A DNA stretch of 36,047 nucleotides from Streptococcus pseudopneumoniae (GTDB taxonomy: Bacteria; Bacillota; Bacilli; Lactobacillales; Streptococcaceae), in NCBI RefSeq assembly GCF_001074155.1, contig NZ_JUUZ01000009.1:1-36047 (forward strand), read 5' to 3'. A program made the position numbers and the translations under genes. Under the pieces are notes generated by a model that saw nothing but the letters and a program-made list of their open reading frames with translations, made no database searches and was not told where the DNA came from. Below, one piece after another: positions 26,574 through 36,009 of the stretch (within the stretch, counting starts at the first letter, position 1; each line of letters starts with the position of its first letter).

Positions 26574-29068
26574 TGGCAACAGAGTTAGGAAAAGCGTATG
26601 TGCAAATCATCCCTTCAGCTAGAGGCATCACTGGGATGATTCAGAAAGAAATGAGTGGAGAGGTAGCCTCAGCCGGAGTAAGCTCTGGACAATCTCTTGG
26701 CTCAAATTTAATCGGTGCCCTTAAAGGCGCTATTGCAGTTGCAGGAATTGGTAAAGCAATTGGTGCAGCGATAAGTGAAGGTGCAGCACTCCAACAATCG
26801 CTTGGAGGAATTGACACCTTATTTAAAGCATCAGCAGAAAAAGTAAAGGGTTTTGCCAATGAAGCATACAAAACTACTGGACTTTCAGCAAATGCTTATA
26901 TGGAGAATGTAACAGGATTCTCAGCAAGTCTATTACAATCTTTAGGTGGAGATACAGATAAAGCAGCAGATATCGCTAATATGGCCATGATTGATATGTC
27001 TGATAATGCTAACAAGATGGGTACATCTATGGAAAGTATCCAGACTGCATATCAAGGTTTTGCGAAACAAAACTACACCATGTTGGACAACCTGAAGCTT
27101 GGTTATGGTGGTACAAAGCAAGAAATGCAACGGTTATTAGCTGATGCAGAAAAATTGACTGGTGTTAAGTATAACATTAACAATCTCTCAGATGTTTATA
27201 GTGCTATCCATGCTATCCAGGAAAATCTAGATATCACTGGAACAACAGCCAAAGAAGCAGCATCTACTTTCACAGGTTCATTCCAAGCTATGAAAGCATC
27301 TGCACAGAATGTACTTGGAAAGTTAGCTTTGGGGGAAAATATTCTGCCATCTTTAAGAGCTTTAGCAGAAACAACCTCAACATTCTTGCTAGATAATTTA
27401 TTTCCAATGATTGGAAACATCATGTCAGGTTTGGGAGTGTTAATTAGCGAGGGTCTTAGTCATATAGCTACCAAGTTATTTGGTGAAGATTTTGGGAACT
27501 CAGTATTTACTCAATTATCTCGTGTAAGTGGTATTTTTCAAACATTCTTTGATATGATTTTCGGATCATTAAGTAGGCAAGATAATATTGATATTTTGGA
27601 AGCTTTAGGCTTTTCTAAAAGTGCTGCAACACAAATTGTTAATATTGCAGAAAACATCCGTGAAACTTTTATCAATATTGGTTCAGCGATTAGTGATGTA
27701 TTAGGAATTGTTGGTGATTTTGTTGGCGATTTGTTAGGTATAAAGGATGGAGAACAAGGAGTAAACCTACTTGGAACTGCTTTTGAATTGCTATCATCTG
27801 CCTTAAAAAATGTATCGTCATTTATTAAAGGAATAACAAGCTTCTTTAAAGAGAATCAAGTAGCAGCATCAGGACTTGCTGAAGTTTGGAACAATATGGT
27901 TACAGTTGCAACTACTGCATGGAATGCTATGGTGGAATTTGTAACTCCAATTGTTCAAGAAGTAGCCTCATTTATCAAGACGGTTTGGGATAAAATTTCC
28001 ACTTGGTGGTCTGAAAATCAAGGTTTAATTAAACAAACCTTTGAAACCGTCTGGAACGCTATTCAGACAGTAATTCAAGTTGTTATGCCAATTATTCAAT
28101 CCATTATTGAAACAGCTATGAATATCATCGGACCTTTGATGGAAGGAACTTGGAACAATATCTGTACAGTTGTTACAACTGTCTGGGAATTGATTAAAAT
28201 TGCTATTCAGACAGCTTTGGACATTATTGGCGGAATCATTACGCTTGTTATGGCTGTTATAAATGGTGATTGGGAAACTGCCTGGAACACTATTAAGAGC
28301 GTTGGGGAATCAATCTGGAACGGATTGTCTTCTGCAGGGCAAGCTATCTTTAATGGATTTTCTCAGATATTGTCTAATACTTGGGAAACGATTAAAAGTG
28401 TAGCAAGTTCTGCATGGGAAATACTCAAATCGACGGTCCTTGGATTAATTAATGGGCTTGTTAATGGCGCTCAAACAGCATGGAATAGCATGAAGCAAGC
28501 TGTAAGTGATCTAGTGTCAAATGTAACAAGTATTTTTAATGGAATTGCAAATATCAATCTTTGGTCAGCTGGTAAAGCAATCTTAGATGGATTTTTGGGT
28601 GGATTGAAATCGGCCTGGAATAGTGTTACGGATTTTGTCGGTGGAATCGCTGGATGGATTGCAGATCATAAAGGACCTATTGAATATGACCGTAAACTAT
28701 TGATTCCTGCTGGTAATGCAATTATGCAAGGTTTAGATAAAGGTTTACAAGATAGATTCAGAGATGTTAAAAACACTGTTGGAGGCATGGCAGGAGAAAT
28801 TTCTGATGTCTTTTCAGGGGATAATTTAGGTTTTGATACATCATCTGCAGTTACAAAAAACTTACAAACAACTTTAGATGTATCATCAGCACAATTAGAA
28901 ACACAAGAAAGTGCAATGGCTTCTGAGATTGCTAACCTAAGAGCAAGTATGGAAAATATCCTTACTGCTATCCTTGAAAAACCAACAGATACTTATCTGG
29001 ACGGTGAGAAAATTTCATTGAATAGCTATCAAAGACAAGGCGCATTCTTTGCAAGGGAGGGAATGTAA
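26573..29068 (+). CDS. Tape measure protein
   Basis: 831 residues, the longest head-proximal tail gene. The N-terminus (LGKAYVQIIPSARGITGMIQKEM) and the Ala/Gly-rich hydrophobic stretch NLIGALKGAIAVAGIGKAIGAAIS (about 46-69) are standard. The second half has many WN/TW-containing repeats (TAWNAMVEFV, VWDKISTWWSENQ, ETVWNAIQTVIQV, TAWNTIKSVGESIWNG) that predict long helices. It sets tail length, is threaded through the tube and may form a membrane channel. AGGAGGTGATGA precedes the ATG. No lysozyme or peptidase domain seen. Confidence 0.94.
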   Translation: MATELGKAYVQIIPSARGITGMIQKEMSGEVASAGVSSGQSLGSNLIGALKGAIAVAGIGKAIGAAISEGAALQQSLGGIDTLFKASAEKVKGFANEAYKTTGLSANAYMENVTGFSASLLQSLGGDTDKAADIANMAMIDMSDNANKMGTSMESIQTAYQGFAKQNYTMLDNLKLGYGGTKQEMQRLLADAEKLTGVKYNINNLSDVYSAIHAIQENLDITGTTAKEAASTFTGSFQAMKASAQNVLGKLALGENILPSLRALAETTSTFLLDNLFPMIGNIMSGLGVLISEGLSHIATKLFGEDFGNSVFTQLSRVSGIFQTFFDMIFGSLSRQDNIDILEALGFSKSAATQIVNIAENIRETFINIGSAISDVLGIVGDFVGDLLGIKDGEQGVNLLGTAFELLSSALKNVSSFIKGITSFFKENQVAASGLAEVWNNMVTVATTAWNAMVEFVTPIVQEVASFIKTVWDKISTWWSENQGLIKQTFETVWNAIQTVIQVVMPIIQSIIETAMNIIGPLMEGTWNNICTVVTTVWELIKIAIQTALDIIGGIITLVMAVINGDWETAWNTIKSVGESIWNGLSSAGQAIFNGFSQILSNTWETIKSVASSAWEILKSTVLGLINGLVNGAQTAWNSMKQAVSDLVSNVTSIFNGIANINLWSAGKAILDGFLGGLKSAWNSVTDFVGGIAGWIADHKGPIEYDRKLLIPAGNAIMQGLDKGLQDRFRDVKNTVGGMAGEISDVFSGDNLGFDTSSAVTKNLQTTLDVSSAQLETQESAMASEIANLRASMENILTAILEKPTDTYLDGEKISLNSYQRQGAFFAREGM

Positions 29069-29763
29069 TGGATTATATGATTATTAATGATTTTAATACA
29101 TCCACCCTCTCTGGATGCGTTGTAACAGATTTTGGTGATGTGGAAGTTGCACAACCAAGAGGAGATGTAACTAAGCTTTATGGTGTGAATGGTAGCTATC
29201 GTGTGTTAGATGGTTCGTATGAAAACTACGAGCGTACATTTAAATTTTACATTTTAAAACAAGTGGATATAGCTACTGTGATACATAAATTTCAGTCGAA
29301 TGATAATGTCCTGGAATTTAGTTATCAATTAGGTTCTATCTTTTATGCCAACTTCTTATCAGCCAGTTATAAACCAAGTGGGCATCACGGTTGGGAATTA
29401 TCCATCAAACTAGACATGCAACCGTTCAGGTATCAAAAGAATAGCGAATCTGTTGTACTAACTAGTTCAGGTACAATTACAAATCTTGGTAGTGTGTATT
29501 CTGAACCAGTTGTAGAAATCGAAGGTAGTGGTGATGTATCACTTACGATTGGTCAGAAGACCATGTATTTGACTATAAATACTAAAGCTACAATCGATTG
29601 TAGGCAAGGTAAACAGAATATCTACAATGCTACTGGTGCAATTCAGAACACTCTCAGAAAGCGTGGAGGGTTCTTTGAAATCCCTGTTGGTCGAAGTGGT
29701 GTTACATTCACAGGGAATATCCGTAAGGTGACAATTAAACCAAATTGGAGGTATAAAGTATGA
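29068..29763 (+). CDS. Distal tail protein (Dit)
   Basis: 231 residues; TAATG overlap with the tape measure gene. N-terminal Dit ring domain (FNTSTLSGCVVTDFGDVEVAQPRG, YENYERTFKFYILKQ) and the C-terminal galectin-like strand set (TITNLGSVYSEPVVEIEGSGDVSL, IDCRQGKQNIYNATG). Dit forms the hub joining the tube to the tip protein encoded next. The length is typical for streptococcal and lactococcal siphophages. Confidence 0.9.
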   Translation: MDYMIINDFNTSTLSGCVVTDFGDVEVAQPRGDVTKLYGVNGSYRVLDGSYENYERTFKFYILKQVDIATVIHKFQSNDNVLEFSYQLGSIFYANFLSASYKPSGHHGWELSIKLDMQPFRYQKNSESVVLTSSGTITNLGSVYSEPVVEIEGSGDVSLTIGQKTMYLTINTKATIDCRQGKQNIYNATGAIQNTLRKRGGFFEIPVGRSGVTFTGNIRKVTIKPNWRYKV

Positions 29764-32700
29764 TTTATTTAACAGAAGGAAACATACCTCTTAATGCTGC
29801 CTACGATGATAATATCGTACAGGAAGCAAATAGCACCTACCAATTAACCTTTAAATTCCCTACAAATGATATCTTGTGGCAAAGACTGAGAGAAGAAAAA
29901 TTCTTGACCGCTGATGATCTACACGGTGAGCAAGACTTTGTAATTTTTGAGGTCGAGAAAAAGCATGGATATATTCAAGTCTATGCAAACCAAGTAATGA
30001 CAATGTTAAATCACTACATTGTCAATCCAATGTCTTTGGATAGACAGACTGGTTCAACCGCTTTGAGTCAATTTGCTGGGAGCATCACTCGTAGCAATCC
30101 ATTCTCATTCTTTTCAGATATTGACGATAGACACACGTTTAATATCGATAGCAAAACAGCTATGGAAGCTTTGACCAAGGGGAAGTATTCTATCGTCGGT
30201 TTGTGGGGTGGCGATCTTGTACGTCATGGATACCAGGTTCAACTTTTGAAAAATGGCGGTTCAGAAAATGAATCGCTTTTCATGTATAAGAAGAACCTAT
30301 CCAGCTATGAGCATAAAACATCCACTAAGTCTTTAAGGACTCGCATCACCTTCATCACAACCATACGTGGCGAGGGCGAAAATCCAGTCGATAAGCACTA
30401 TAAAGTGGTTGTCGATAGTCCACTGATTAACAAATACAGTCAGATTTATGAGGATGTTGTAGAAGTCAACGACCAGGATGTTAAGGACGAAGCAAGCCTT
30501 AGAAAGTATGGCGAGCAGTATTTCAGAACAACCTTGTGCGATATGCTCGAAGATAGCATTGAAATTGACGTTATCGGTCAGAGTGATGTTCCTGTTCAGA
30601 TGTTTGATGTCGTGGGTGTCTACCACGAATACTACGATTTAGATGTTCGTAAGAAAATCACAAAATACAACTATTCTCCAATGGCTAAGAAATTGAAGAG
30701 TATTGGTTTTGGTGAGTTTAAATCTGGTCTAGCAAGCGCAATCGGTAATGTGGTAAGTGATGCTGTTAAGAATGAAACTCAGCACTTGCAAGGGCAATTC
30801 ACTACACAATTAGCGAAAGAAATCAAAAATGCTGACCTTGCTTTTGACCGAAAAAAAGAAGAATTAACCAATCAATTCACCGATGAAGTAAATGCCATCA
30901 AGGCCAAAGCAGAGGAAAACAAGCGTGCTCTATCAGATGAAATCGACAATCGTTTTTCAAATTTTGATAGCAGCATGAACGAGAAGCTCGAAGACCAGCG
31001 AACCAAAATTGAAGAGATTCGAGCTATTGGTTCAACAGTTACTCAGACCGCTGAAGAAGCTTTAGAAGAAGCTAGAAACGCTCTTGAGTCCGCTAATACT
31101 TCTAAAGGTTTGTCTGATTCCAACTTTGCCAAAATCGAGCAGATAACAGACAGAATCAAAACACTTGTGACTAAACAAGAGGTTGACCCTCTGACAGATA
31201 GGTTGAGAATTGCTGAAAGCAGAATCGAAGTTCAAGCTGGCCAGATTATTGAGAAATTGTCTCGTACCGATTTTGACAGATTGGCCAATGACAAAGGTTT
31301 TCAAAATGCTACTCAAGTCCAGAATATTGTCAAGAATTCTGTCGACGGATTCCAAAGAACCATCTCACGTATTGAAACCAAACTGAGAGATATTATTAGA
31401 AATGATAACCTCTTGCAAAATTCGTCCATCATTCCAGCGGGGGACTCCTTGAACGGAACTTGGGGATTGTATTTGTCAGGTGGTAACGGTCGGACAGATG
31501 TTATCGAATTAAGAGATGCACCGCATACCGCTATCAAGAAGGCTATTCGTATTGTAGGAAACACGAACGGTGGAAATAAAGATATCGGTCAAAAAGTTAA
31601 TTTGGTTGTTGGCGAAAAATACACAATGTCGTGCTGGGCGAGAGTATCTAGCAATAGTACGAGTCAGAATGTCAATTTGTTGATGCGTGCATGGACTACA
31701 AATGATAATAATCGTAGATTATTCAAATCTATCTCGAACAAAGATTGGGTTAGATATCAATTCACATTCACAGCAGATACAGTATCTAACTCAATACAAT
31801 TTGGTCAAAGTGGAAATGGTAGTCTTGAAATCTGCGGTATGAAACTTGAACACTCTGACCGCATGACTGACTACGATGTTAACACTTCTGAAATCGTTAG
31901 CGTCGCTGATTTCAACGATGTAGTTGATACAGTTAAGAGCCACACACAGACTATCCAGAGACAGAATGAGTCTATTTCACAAGTCATTCAGACTGCTGAT
32001 GGATTGGTTAACCGTGTATCTAATTTTTTGGAAGATTTTAACCTTGTATATGATCCAACGAATTTTAGCAAGTGGGCCAAGAAACAAGCTGAAGCAAATG
32101 TAATCGAAGTTCAGGCTGGCACTAGATTGCTACGAATTACCACTACTGGTAAAAACCAAGCAGTCTATCACGGTTTCGCATTGCCACTTAATACCTCAAC
32201 CTTTACAAAGGGAGAGAAGCTCAGCTATCGCATGGAAGTATGGGTGGATGTCTTACCAGATGGACCTCTAGGAATTGAGCTATGGGCTTCTGACGGTGGA
32301 CTTGCATCTGATAGAGTCTATCTCACAAAAACAGGAACTCAAATCATCACAGGTACGATGACGGTCCAGAAATCATCGACTAAAACAAGAGAATTCCCTC
32401 TCGAAATTTGGTTAATGAAAAACGGGCAAGTTGCCATCGGTCAGGTATCGCTTATTAGAGGTGACAAACCTCCTAAACGCTTCAGCGATAACACATCTAC
32501 ACAGGATGTTGTCACACAAACTCAAGTATCACAGCTACGTGACTCGTACGCTATCCAAACCCTTACTGGACCTGGAGCGATATCTTCTCAAATCAATCTG
32601 AATAGCAATAACATTCTGATTGAAGCTGCTAAAATTCGTCTAAAAGGTAGAACACTTCTAGATGAAATCACAGCTATCGATGGTTACTTTAAGCGTTTAT

Positions 32701-33605
32701 TCGTAGGAGATGCCAGAGTAGGTACGTTGAATGCGGATATTATTCGCTCGAATTCGATTTCAGCAGACAAATTGATTTTCGACACAGCACTAGCGAAAAA
32801 GCTTGTGTCCAGCGATGTATTCACGGACACTTTAGCAGCTAAAACAGCCTTCATCAATAAGCTACGTTCAGTAGTGGTATCAGCAACCTTACTTGAAGGT
32901 TATAAGGGTAAGATTGGCGGTTTCCAAATCGGTACTCACGACAAAGACCCAAATAGTTATTGGTTAACTGGTCAAAATCAATTTAAAGTTGGCATGGGAA
33001 GCGGTAATGGTCGTTGGGGCCAAACAGCTCTTTGGGTTAACTGGGGGAATGATTGGGGGCAACCTGGTGACACAGCATGGTATGTCAAAAACAACGGAGA
33101 GATGTATTGCTACAATCAAGCTCATTTTTGGAATACACCTATTATTCACGGGAACTTGAAAGTCAGCGGAAATATTTATTATATAACGGACGATAACACG
33201 AAAGAAGGTGGCTATTGGATACACTCGCCATCATTTAAACGCATTCAAGAAAGCTCAGGATATATCTACCTGTACCGTTTTGACAATTCGTACTCATGGA
33301 TACCCGTTAATAAAGAAATCTCTGACAGACGATATAAACATAACATTGAAGATAGTAAGGTGTCTGCTCTGGAAGTTATCAACCGTCTGAAAACTTACTC
33401 TTATCGTAAGGAATACGACGGGAAAATCGAGGATATTTCGTGTGGTATCATGGCGCAAGATGTACAGAAGTACGCTCCTGAAGCATTTTTGGAAAATCCA
33501 GATGGCGCTTATTCATATAGCAGTTTCGTACTCGTACCTTATTTAATTAAGGCTATTCAAGAACTCAATCAGAAATTGGAGAAAGTAAATGAAGGAAGAA
33601 ATTAA
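29760..33605 (+). CDS. Tail tip / receptor-binding protein (Tal) with S74-type C-terminal chaperone
   Basis: 1281 residues. About 1-330 is the prophage tail endopeptidase/Tal domain (MIYLTEGNIPLNAAYDDNIVQ, LWGGDLVRHGYQVQLLKNGG). About 340-560 is coiled coil (KEELTNQFTDEVNAIKAKAE, TEEALEEARNALESANTS). Two carbohydrate-binding-like beta domains follow (LLQNSSIIPAGDSLNGTWGL; YDPTNFSKWAKKQ). The end (from about 1187, ISDRRYKHNIED to GIMAQDVQKYAPEAF) is a peptidase S74 intramolecular chaperone, which trimerises the spike and then cleaves itself at the Ser of SDRR. It fuses hub and receptor-binding functions, with choline or wall polysaccharide as likely receptor. Confidence 0.9.
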   Translation: MIYLTEGNIPLNAAYDDNIVQEANSTYQLTFKFPTNDILWQRLREEKFLTADDLHGEQDFVIFEVEKKHGYIQVYANQVMTMLNHYIVNPMSLDRQTGSTALSQFAGSITRSNPFSFFSDIDDRHTFNIDSKTAMEALTKGKYSIVGLWGGDLVRHGYQVQLLKNGGSENESLFMYKKNLSSYEHKTSTKSLRTRITFITTIRGEGENPVDKHYKVVVDSPLINKYSQIYEDVVEVNDQDVKDEASLRKYGEQYFRTTLCDMLEDSIEIDVIGQSDVPVQMFDVVGVYHEYYDLDVRKKITKYNYSPMAKKLKSIGFGEFKSGLASAIGNVVSDAVKNETQHLQGQFTTQLAKEIKNADLAFDRKKEELTNQFTDEVNAIKAKAEENKRALSDEIDNRFSNFDSSMNEKLEDQRTKIEEIRAIGSTVTQTAEEALEEARNALESANTSKGLSDSNFAKIEQITDRIKTLVTKQEVDPLTDRLRIAESRIEVQAGQIIEKLSRTDFDRLANDKGFQNATQVQNIVKNSVDGFQRTISRIETKLRDIIRNDNLLQNSSIIPAGDSLNGTWGLYLSGGNGRTDVIELRDAPHTAIKKAIRIVGNTNGGNKDIGQKVNLVVGEKYTMSCWARVSSNSTSQNVNLLMRAWTTNDNNRRLFKSISNKDWVRYQFTFTADTVSNSIQFGQSGNGSLEICGMKLEHSDRMTDYDVNTSEIVSVADFNDVVDTVKSHTQTIQRQNESISQVIQTADGLVNRVSNFLEDFNLVYDPTNFSKWAKKQAEANVIEVQAGTRLLRITTTGKNQAVYHGFALPLNTSTFTKGEKLSYRMEVWVDVLPDGPLGIELWASDGGLASDRVYLTKTGTQIITGTMTVQKSSTKTREFPLEIWLMKNGQVAIGQVSLIRGDKPPKRFSDNTSTQDVVTQTQVSQLRDSYAIQTLTGPGAISSQINLNSNNILIEAAKIRLKGRTLLDEITAIDGYFKRLFVGDARVGTLNADIIRSNSISADKLIFDTALAKKLVSSDVFTDTLAAKTAFINKLRSVVVSATLLEGYKGKIGGFQIGTHDKDPNSYWLTGQNQFKVGMGSGNGRWGQTALWVNWGNDWGQPGDTAWYVKNNGEMYCYNQAHFWNTPIIHGNLKVSGNIYYITDDNTKEGGYWIHSPSFKRIQESSGYIYLYRFDNSYSWIPVNKEISDRRYKHNIEDSKVSALEVINRLKTYSYRKEYDGKIEDISCGIMAQDVQKYAPEAFLENPDGAYSYSSFVLVPYLIKAIQELNQKLEKVNEGRN

Positions 33606-33792
33606 TCAATTAATCATCCAAAACTTAAGTGATGATATCGGACTAAAAGCAAGCGATGCAGCAACTTACAAGGCGCTGTATGAAATCACTCAAAAACAAC
33701 TCAAGGAAATTTTAAACATCATTGATTCGAATGAAGAACTTAAAGCAAAACTTGAAGAAGTGAGAGGAGAAATGACAAATGGCAATCAATAA
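33589..33792 (+). CDS. Small helical protein, 67 residues
   Basis: Overlaps the tip protein gene by 17 bp; GGAG precedes. Wholly helical (EEINQLIIQNLSDDIGLKASDAA, YKALYEITQKQLKEILNII, NEELKAKLEEVRGEM). Resembles the short coiled-coil proteins encoded between tip and DUF1366 genes in pneumococcal phages. Function unknown. Confidence 0.65.
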   Translation: MKEEINQLIIQNLSDDIGLKASDAATYKALYEITQKQLKEILNIIDSNEELKAKLEEVRGEMTNGNQ

Positions 33793-34414
33793 CTACGAAC
33801 TAGCAAGCAAGCCTTATACACGAGGTTTTGGCGACAATATCAAGACAGTGGTTGAAATCCGTCTGTCAGAAGGCAATCGGTACAGTGCGAACATGCGTGA
33901 GCTAACAGGAGACCGGACAAATGAACCGGAAGATGTCTTGATTCAAGATGTGCTGGACATCCTAAAATCCGAGCTAGATCCAGGAAGCGCCATCGTCAAA
34001 ACACAGGCGCAACTTGAACAGGCCAATCAGAAGATTGCGCAAAACGAGAGTGAACAGAACAAGCTTGCAGCTCTTATTAAGCAGACTGAAGAGAATTCGA
34101 AGGTGAATCAGAAGGTCATTCATGTTCTTGTCTTGAACTCTGTCATGAGCAAGAATATCGAGTACGGCACGACTTATAAAGAATTGGTTGAGTTGATTCC
34201 ACTAGCTGAAGTTGGTAAGACCTACTTACCACATGACCTAATTACCATTGAAGACCCTGAGCATGTAGAGGTTAACGGCGAAGGGAAACGCATCTTGGTT
34301 CAGCTTAATAAGGAATTTACTTATAATGGTGAATCTGTCAGCGCGTTTGTGACAAATGGTACCCTGGAACAAAACGGAACGGGTGTCGCTTGGAAATTTG
34401 AAGGGAAGGAATAG
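33779..34414 (+). CDS. DUF1366-family protein
   Basis: 211 residues with the DUF1366 opening (YELASKPYTRGFGDNIKTVVEIRLSEG), a coiled coil (about 75-110, AQLEQANQKIAQNESEQNKL) and a beta-rich C-terminal domain. Known only from streptococcal phages, always between the tail tip and holin genes, and perhaps a tail-tip or lysis accessory protein. GAGAGGAG precedes the ATG. Ends in TAG. Confidence 0.82.
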   Translation: MAINNYELASKPYTRGFGDNIKTVVEIRLSEGNRYSANMRELTGDRTNEPEDVLIQDVLDILKSELDPGSAIVKTQAQLEQANQKIAQNESEQNKLAALIKQTEENSKVNQKVIHVLVLNSVMSKNIEYGTTYKELVELIPLAEVGKTYLPHDLITIEDPEHVEVNGEGKRILVQLNKEFTYNGESVSAFVTNGTLEQNGTGVAWKFEGKE

Positions 34415-34423
34415 GAGAAATAA

Positions 34424-34852
34424 ATGAAAATTGAATTGTTTAACTTTTTTAGAAGTCTAATCCAAACAGAAGATGGCTTGGTTTTGTACGCTCTTAGCCT
34501 AATTGTCATTATGGAAATTGTTGATTTTGCATCAGGGACATTTGCAGCAATTGCAAATCCAGAAATTGAATACAAGAGTAAGATTGGTATTAACGGCTTG
34601 ATTCGAAAGGTTCTAGGTGTTCTCTTGTTGATGGTGTTGATTCCGATGTCTGTCTTGTTGCCTGAAAAAACAGGTTTCGCATTCTTGTACTCGATCTATC
34701 TCGGATATTTGCTTTTTACTTTCCAATCGCTCATTGAAAATTACCGTAAGTTGAAAGGTAATGTGACAATCTTCCAGCCTATCATTAAGGCATTTGAGCG
34801 ATTGGCTGGTGACAAAAACGACAAGAACGACAATAACGAAGGAGAACAATAA
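34424..34852 (+). CDS. Holin (Phage_holin_4/Cph1 type)
   Basis: 142 residues with three hydrophobic segments (about 18-40, [22 protein letters not shown]; 63-80, [17 protein letters not shown]; 86-103, [16 protein letters not shown]) and a hydrophilic Lys/Asn/Asp-rich tail. This is the pattern of the toxin-secretion/phage-lysis holin family 4. It lets the amidase reach the wall. AGGAG lies before the ATG; it overlaps the amidase start by TAATG. Confidence 0.92.
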   Translation: MKIELFNFFRSLIQTEDGLVLYALSLIVIMEIVDFASGTFAAIANPEIEYKSKIGINGLIRKVLGVLLLMVLIPMSVLLPEKTGFAFLYSIYLGYLLFTFQSLIENYRKLKGNVTIFQPIIKAFERLAGDKNDKNDNNEGEQ

Positions 34853-35808
34853 TGGATATTGACACAAGCAGATACAGAGAAGGACTTCCACAAATTGGAT
34901 ACGCTCCATACCGTCAAATTCACGCTCATTCGACAGGTAATAAGAACTCAACTGCCCAAAATGAAGCAGACTACCATATGCGCAGACCTGTTGAATCAGG
35001 CTTTTTCTCACATGTTGTGGGAAATGGTCGAGTGATGCAAGTCGGACCAGTGAACAACGGTGCTTATGACGTTGGAGGTGGCTGGAATTATGAAACCTAT
35101 GCAGCAGTCGAGCTGATTGAAAGTCATTCAACCAAAGAAGAGTTTATGGAAGATTATCGTCTGTATATCGAATTACTTCGCAATCTAGCAGATGAAGCAG
35201 GTCTTCCAAAAACATTGGATTCGGACGCATTGGAAGGCATTAAGTCGCATGAATACTGTACTAACAATCAACCTAATAATTATAGCGACCACGTTGATCC
35301 ATACCCTTACTTAGCAAGCTGGGGTATTAGTCGCAGTCAATTCAAGCACGATATTGAGCATGGCCTGAATGTTGAACCAGGCTGGAAGCAGAACGACACA
35401 GGATACTGGTACGTTAAAGAGGATGGCTCTTATCCTAAAGAAAAATTCGAGAAAATCAACGATGTGTGGTACTACTTCGATAATTCAGGCTATATGTTGG
35501 CAGAACAGTGGAAGAAGCACACAGACGGTCGTTGGTACTGGTTCGATAACTCAGGTCACATGGCTACTGGTTGGAAGAAGATTGCTGAGAAGTGGTACTA
35601 TTTCAACGAAGAAGGCACTATGCAGACTGGTTGGGTTAAGTACAAGGATACTTGGTACTATCTTGATGGTAAAGATGGTAACATGGTATCAAACGCATTT
35701 ATCCAATCAGCTGATAAGAAAGGCTGGTATTACCTTAAACCAGACGGATCACTAGCTGATAAGCCTGAATTCGTGATTGAGCCAGAAGGGCTCATTACCA
35801 CTAAATAA
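34852..35808 (+). CDS. lytA: LytA-like N-acetylmuramoyl-L-alanine amidase with choline-binding repeats
   Basis: 318 residues, the same length as pneumococcal LytA. Residues 1-175 form the Amidase_2 domain; zinc ligands H26, H133 and H147 and catalytic E87 are all in place ([38 protein letters not shown]). Residues about 176-318 carry six choline-binding repeats ([72 protein letters not shown]). No two-residue deletion of the atypical S. mitis form. It is the phage endolysin and depends on choline in the host wall. No signal peptide, so it needs the holin. Confidence 0.95.
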   Translation: MDIDTSRYREGLPQIGYAPYRQIHAHSTGNKNSTAQNEADYHMRRPVESGFFSHVVGNGRVMQVGPVNNGAYDVGGGWNYETYAAVELIESHSTKEEFMEDYRLYIELLRNLADEAGLPKTLDSDALEGIKSHEYCTNNQPNNYSDHVDPYPYLASWGISRSQFKHDIEHGLNVEPGWKQNDTGYWYVKEDGSYPKEKFEKINDVWYYFDNSGYMLAEQWKKHTDGRWYWFDNSGHMATGWKKIAEKWYYFNEEGTMQTGWVKYKDTWYYLDGKDGNMVSNAFIQSADKKGWYYLKPDGSLADKPEFVIEPEGLITTK

Positions 35809-35841
35809 AATAGAAAGAAATTCAAAATTTAATTACACTTG

Positions 35842-35869
35842 ACCGCTGGCTTATGCTAGCGGTTTTTTT
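35842..35869 (+). terminator. Intrinsic terminator of the late operon
   Basis: ACCGCTGGC-TTAT-GCTAGCGGT (9-bp stem with one G-U), then seven U. It lies 33 bp after the amidase stop and ends the late transcript before attR. Confidence 0.93.
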
Positions 35870-35881
35870 GTTTGCTCTAAA

Positions 35882-35900
35882 AAGGGGCAAAAAGGGGGCA
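35882..35900. repeat. AAGGGGCA repeats: putative integrase arm-type sites (right)
   Basis: AAGGGGCAA (35882-35890) and AAGGGGGCA (35892-35900) match the left arm repeats at 90-111, in the same orientation. They lie about 110 bp inside attR. The remaining 110 bp to attR are AT-rich with no gene seen and could hold further integrase, IHF-like or Xis sites. Confidence 0.55.
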
Positions 35901-36009
35901 TAAGGTCAAAACTTTTATATTTTTATGGTAAAAATTATATGTACTTTAACTCTTATTTATGCTTATTTTATAAGGTTTCTTTCTATTATATACTTATGAA
36001 ATATTGTCG

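Noticed and set aside
28000..28650. Toxin or lytic enzyme domain in the tape measure protein
   Set aside because: The Trp-rich stretch is a set of helical WN-type repeats usual for tape measures; no catalytic motif seen.
34613..35131. 172-codon minus-strand frame over the holin and amidase genes
   Set aside because: Opposite two certain genes, composition rich in Cys, His and Gln repeats, no start signal.
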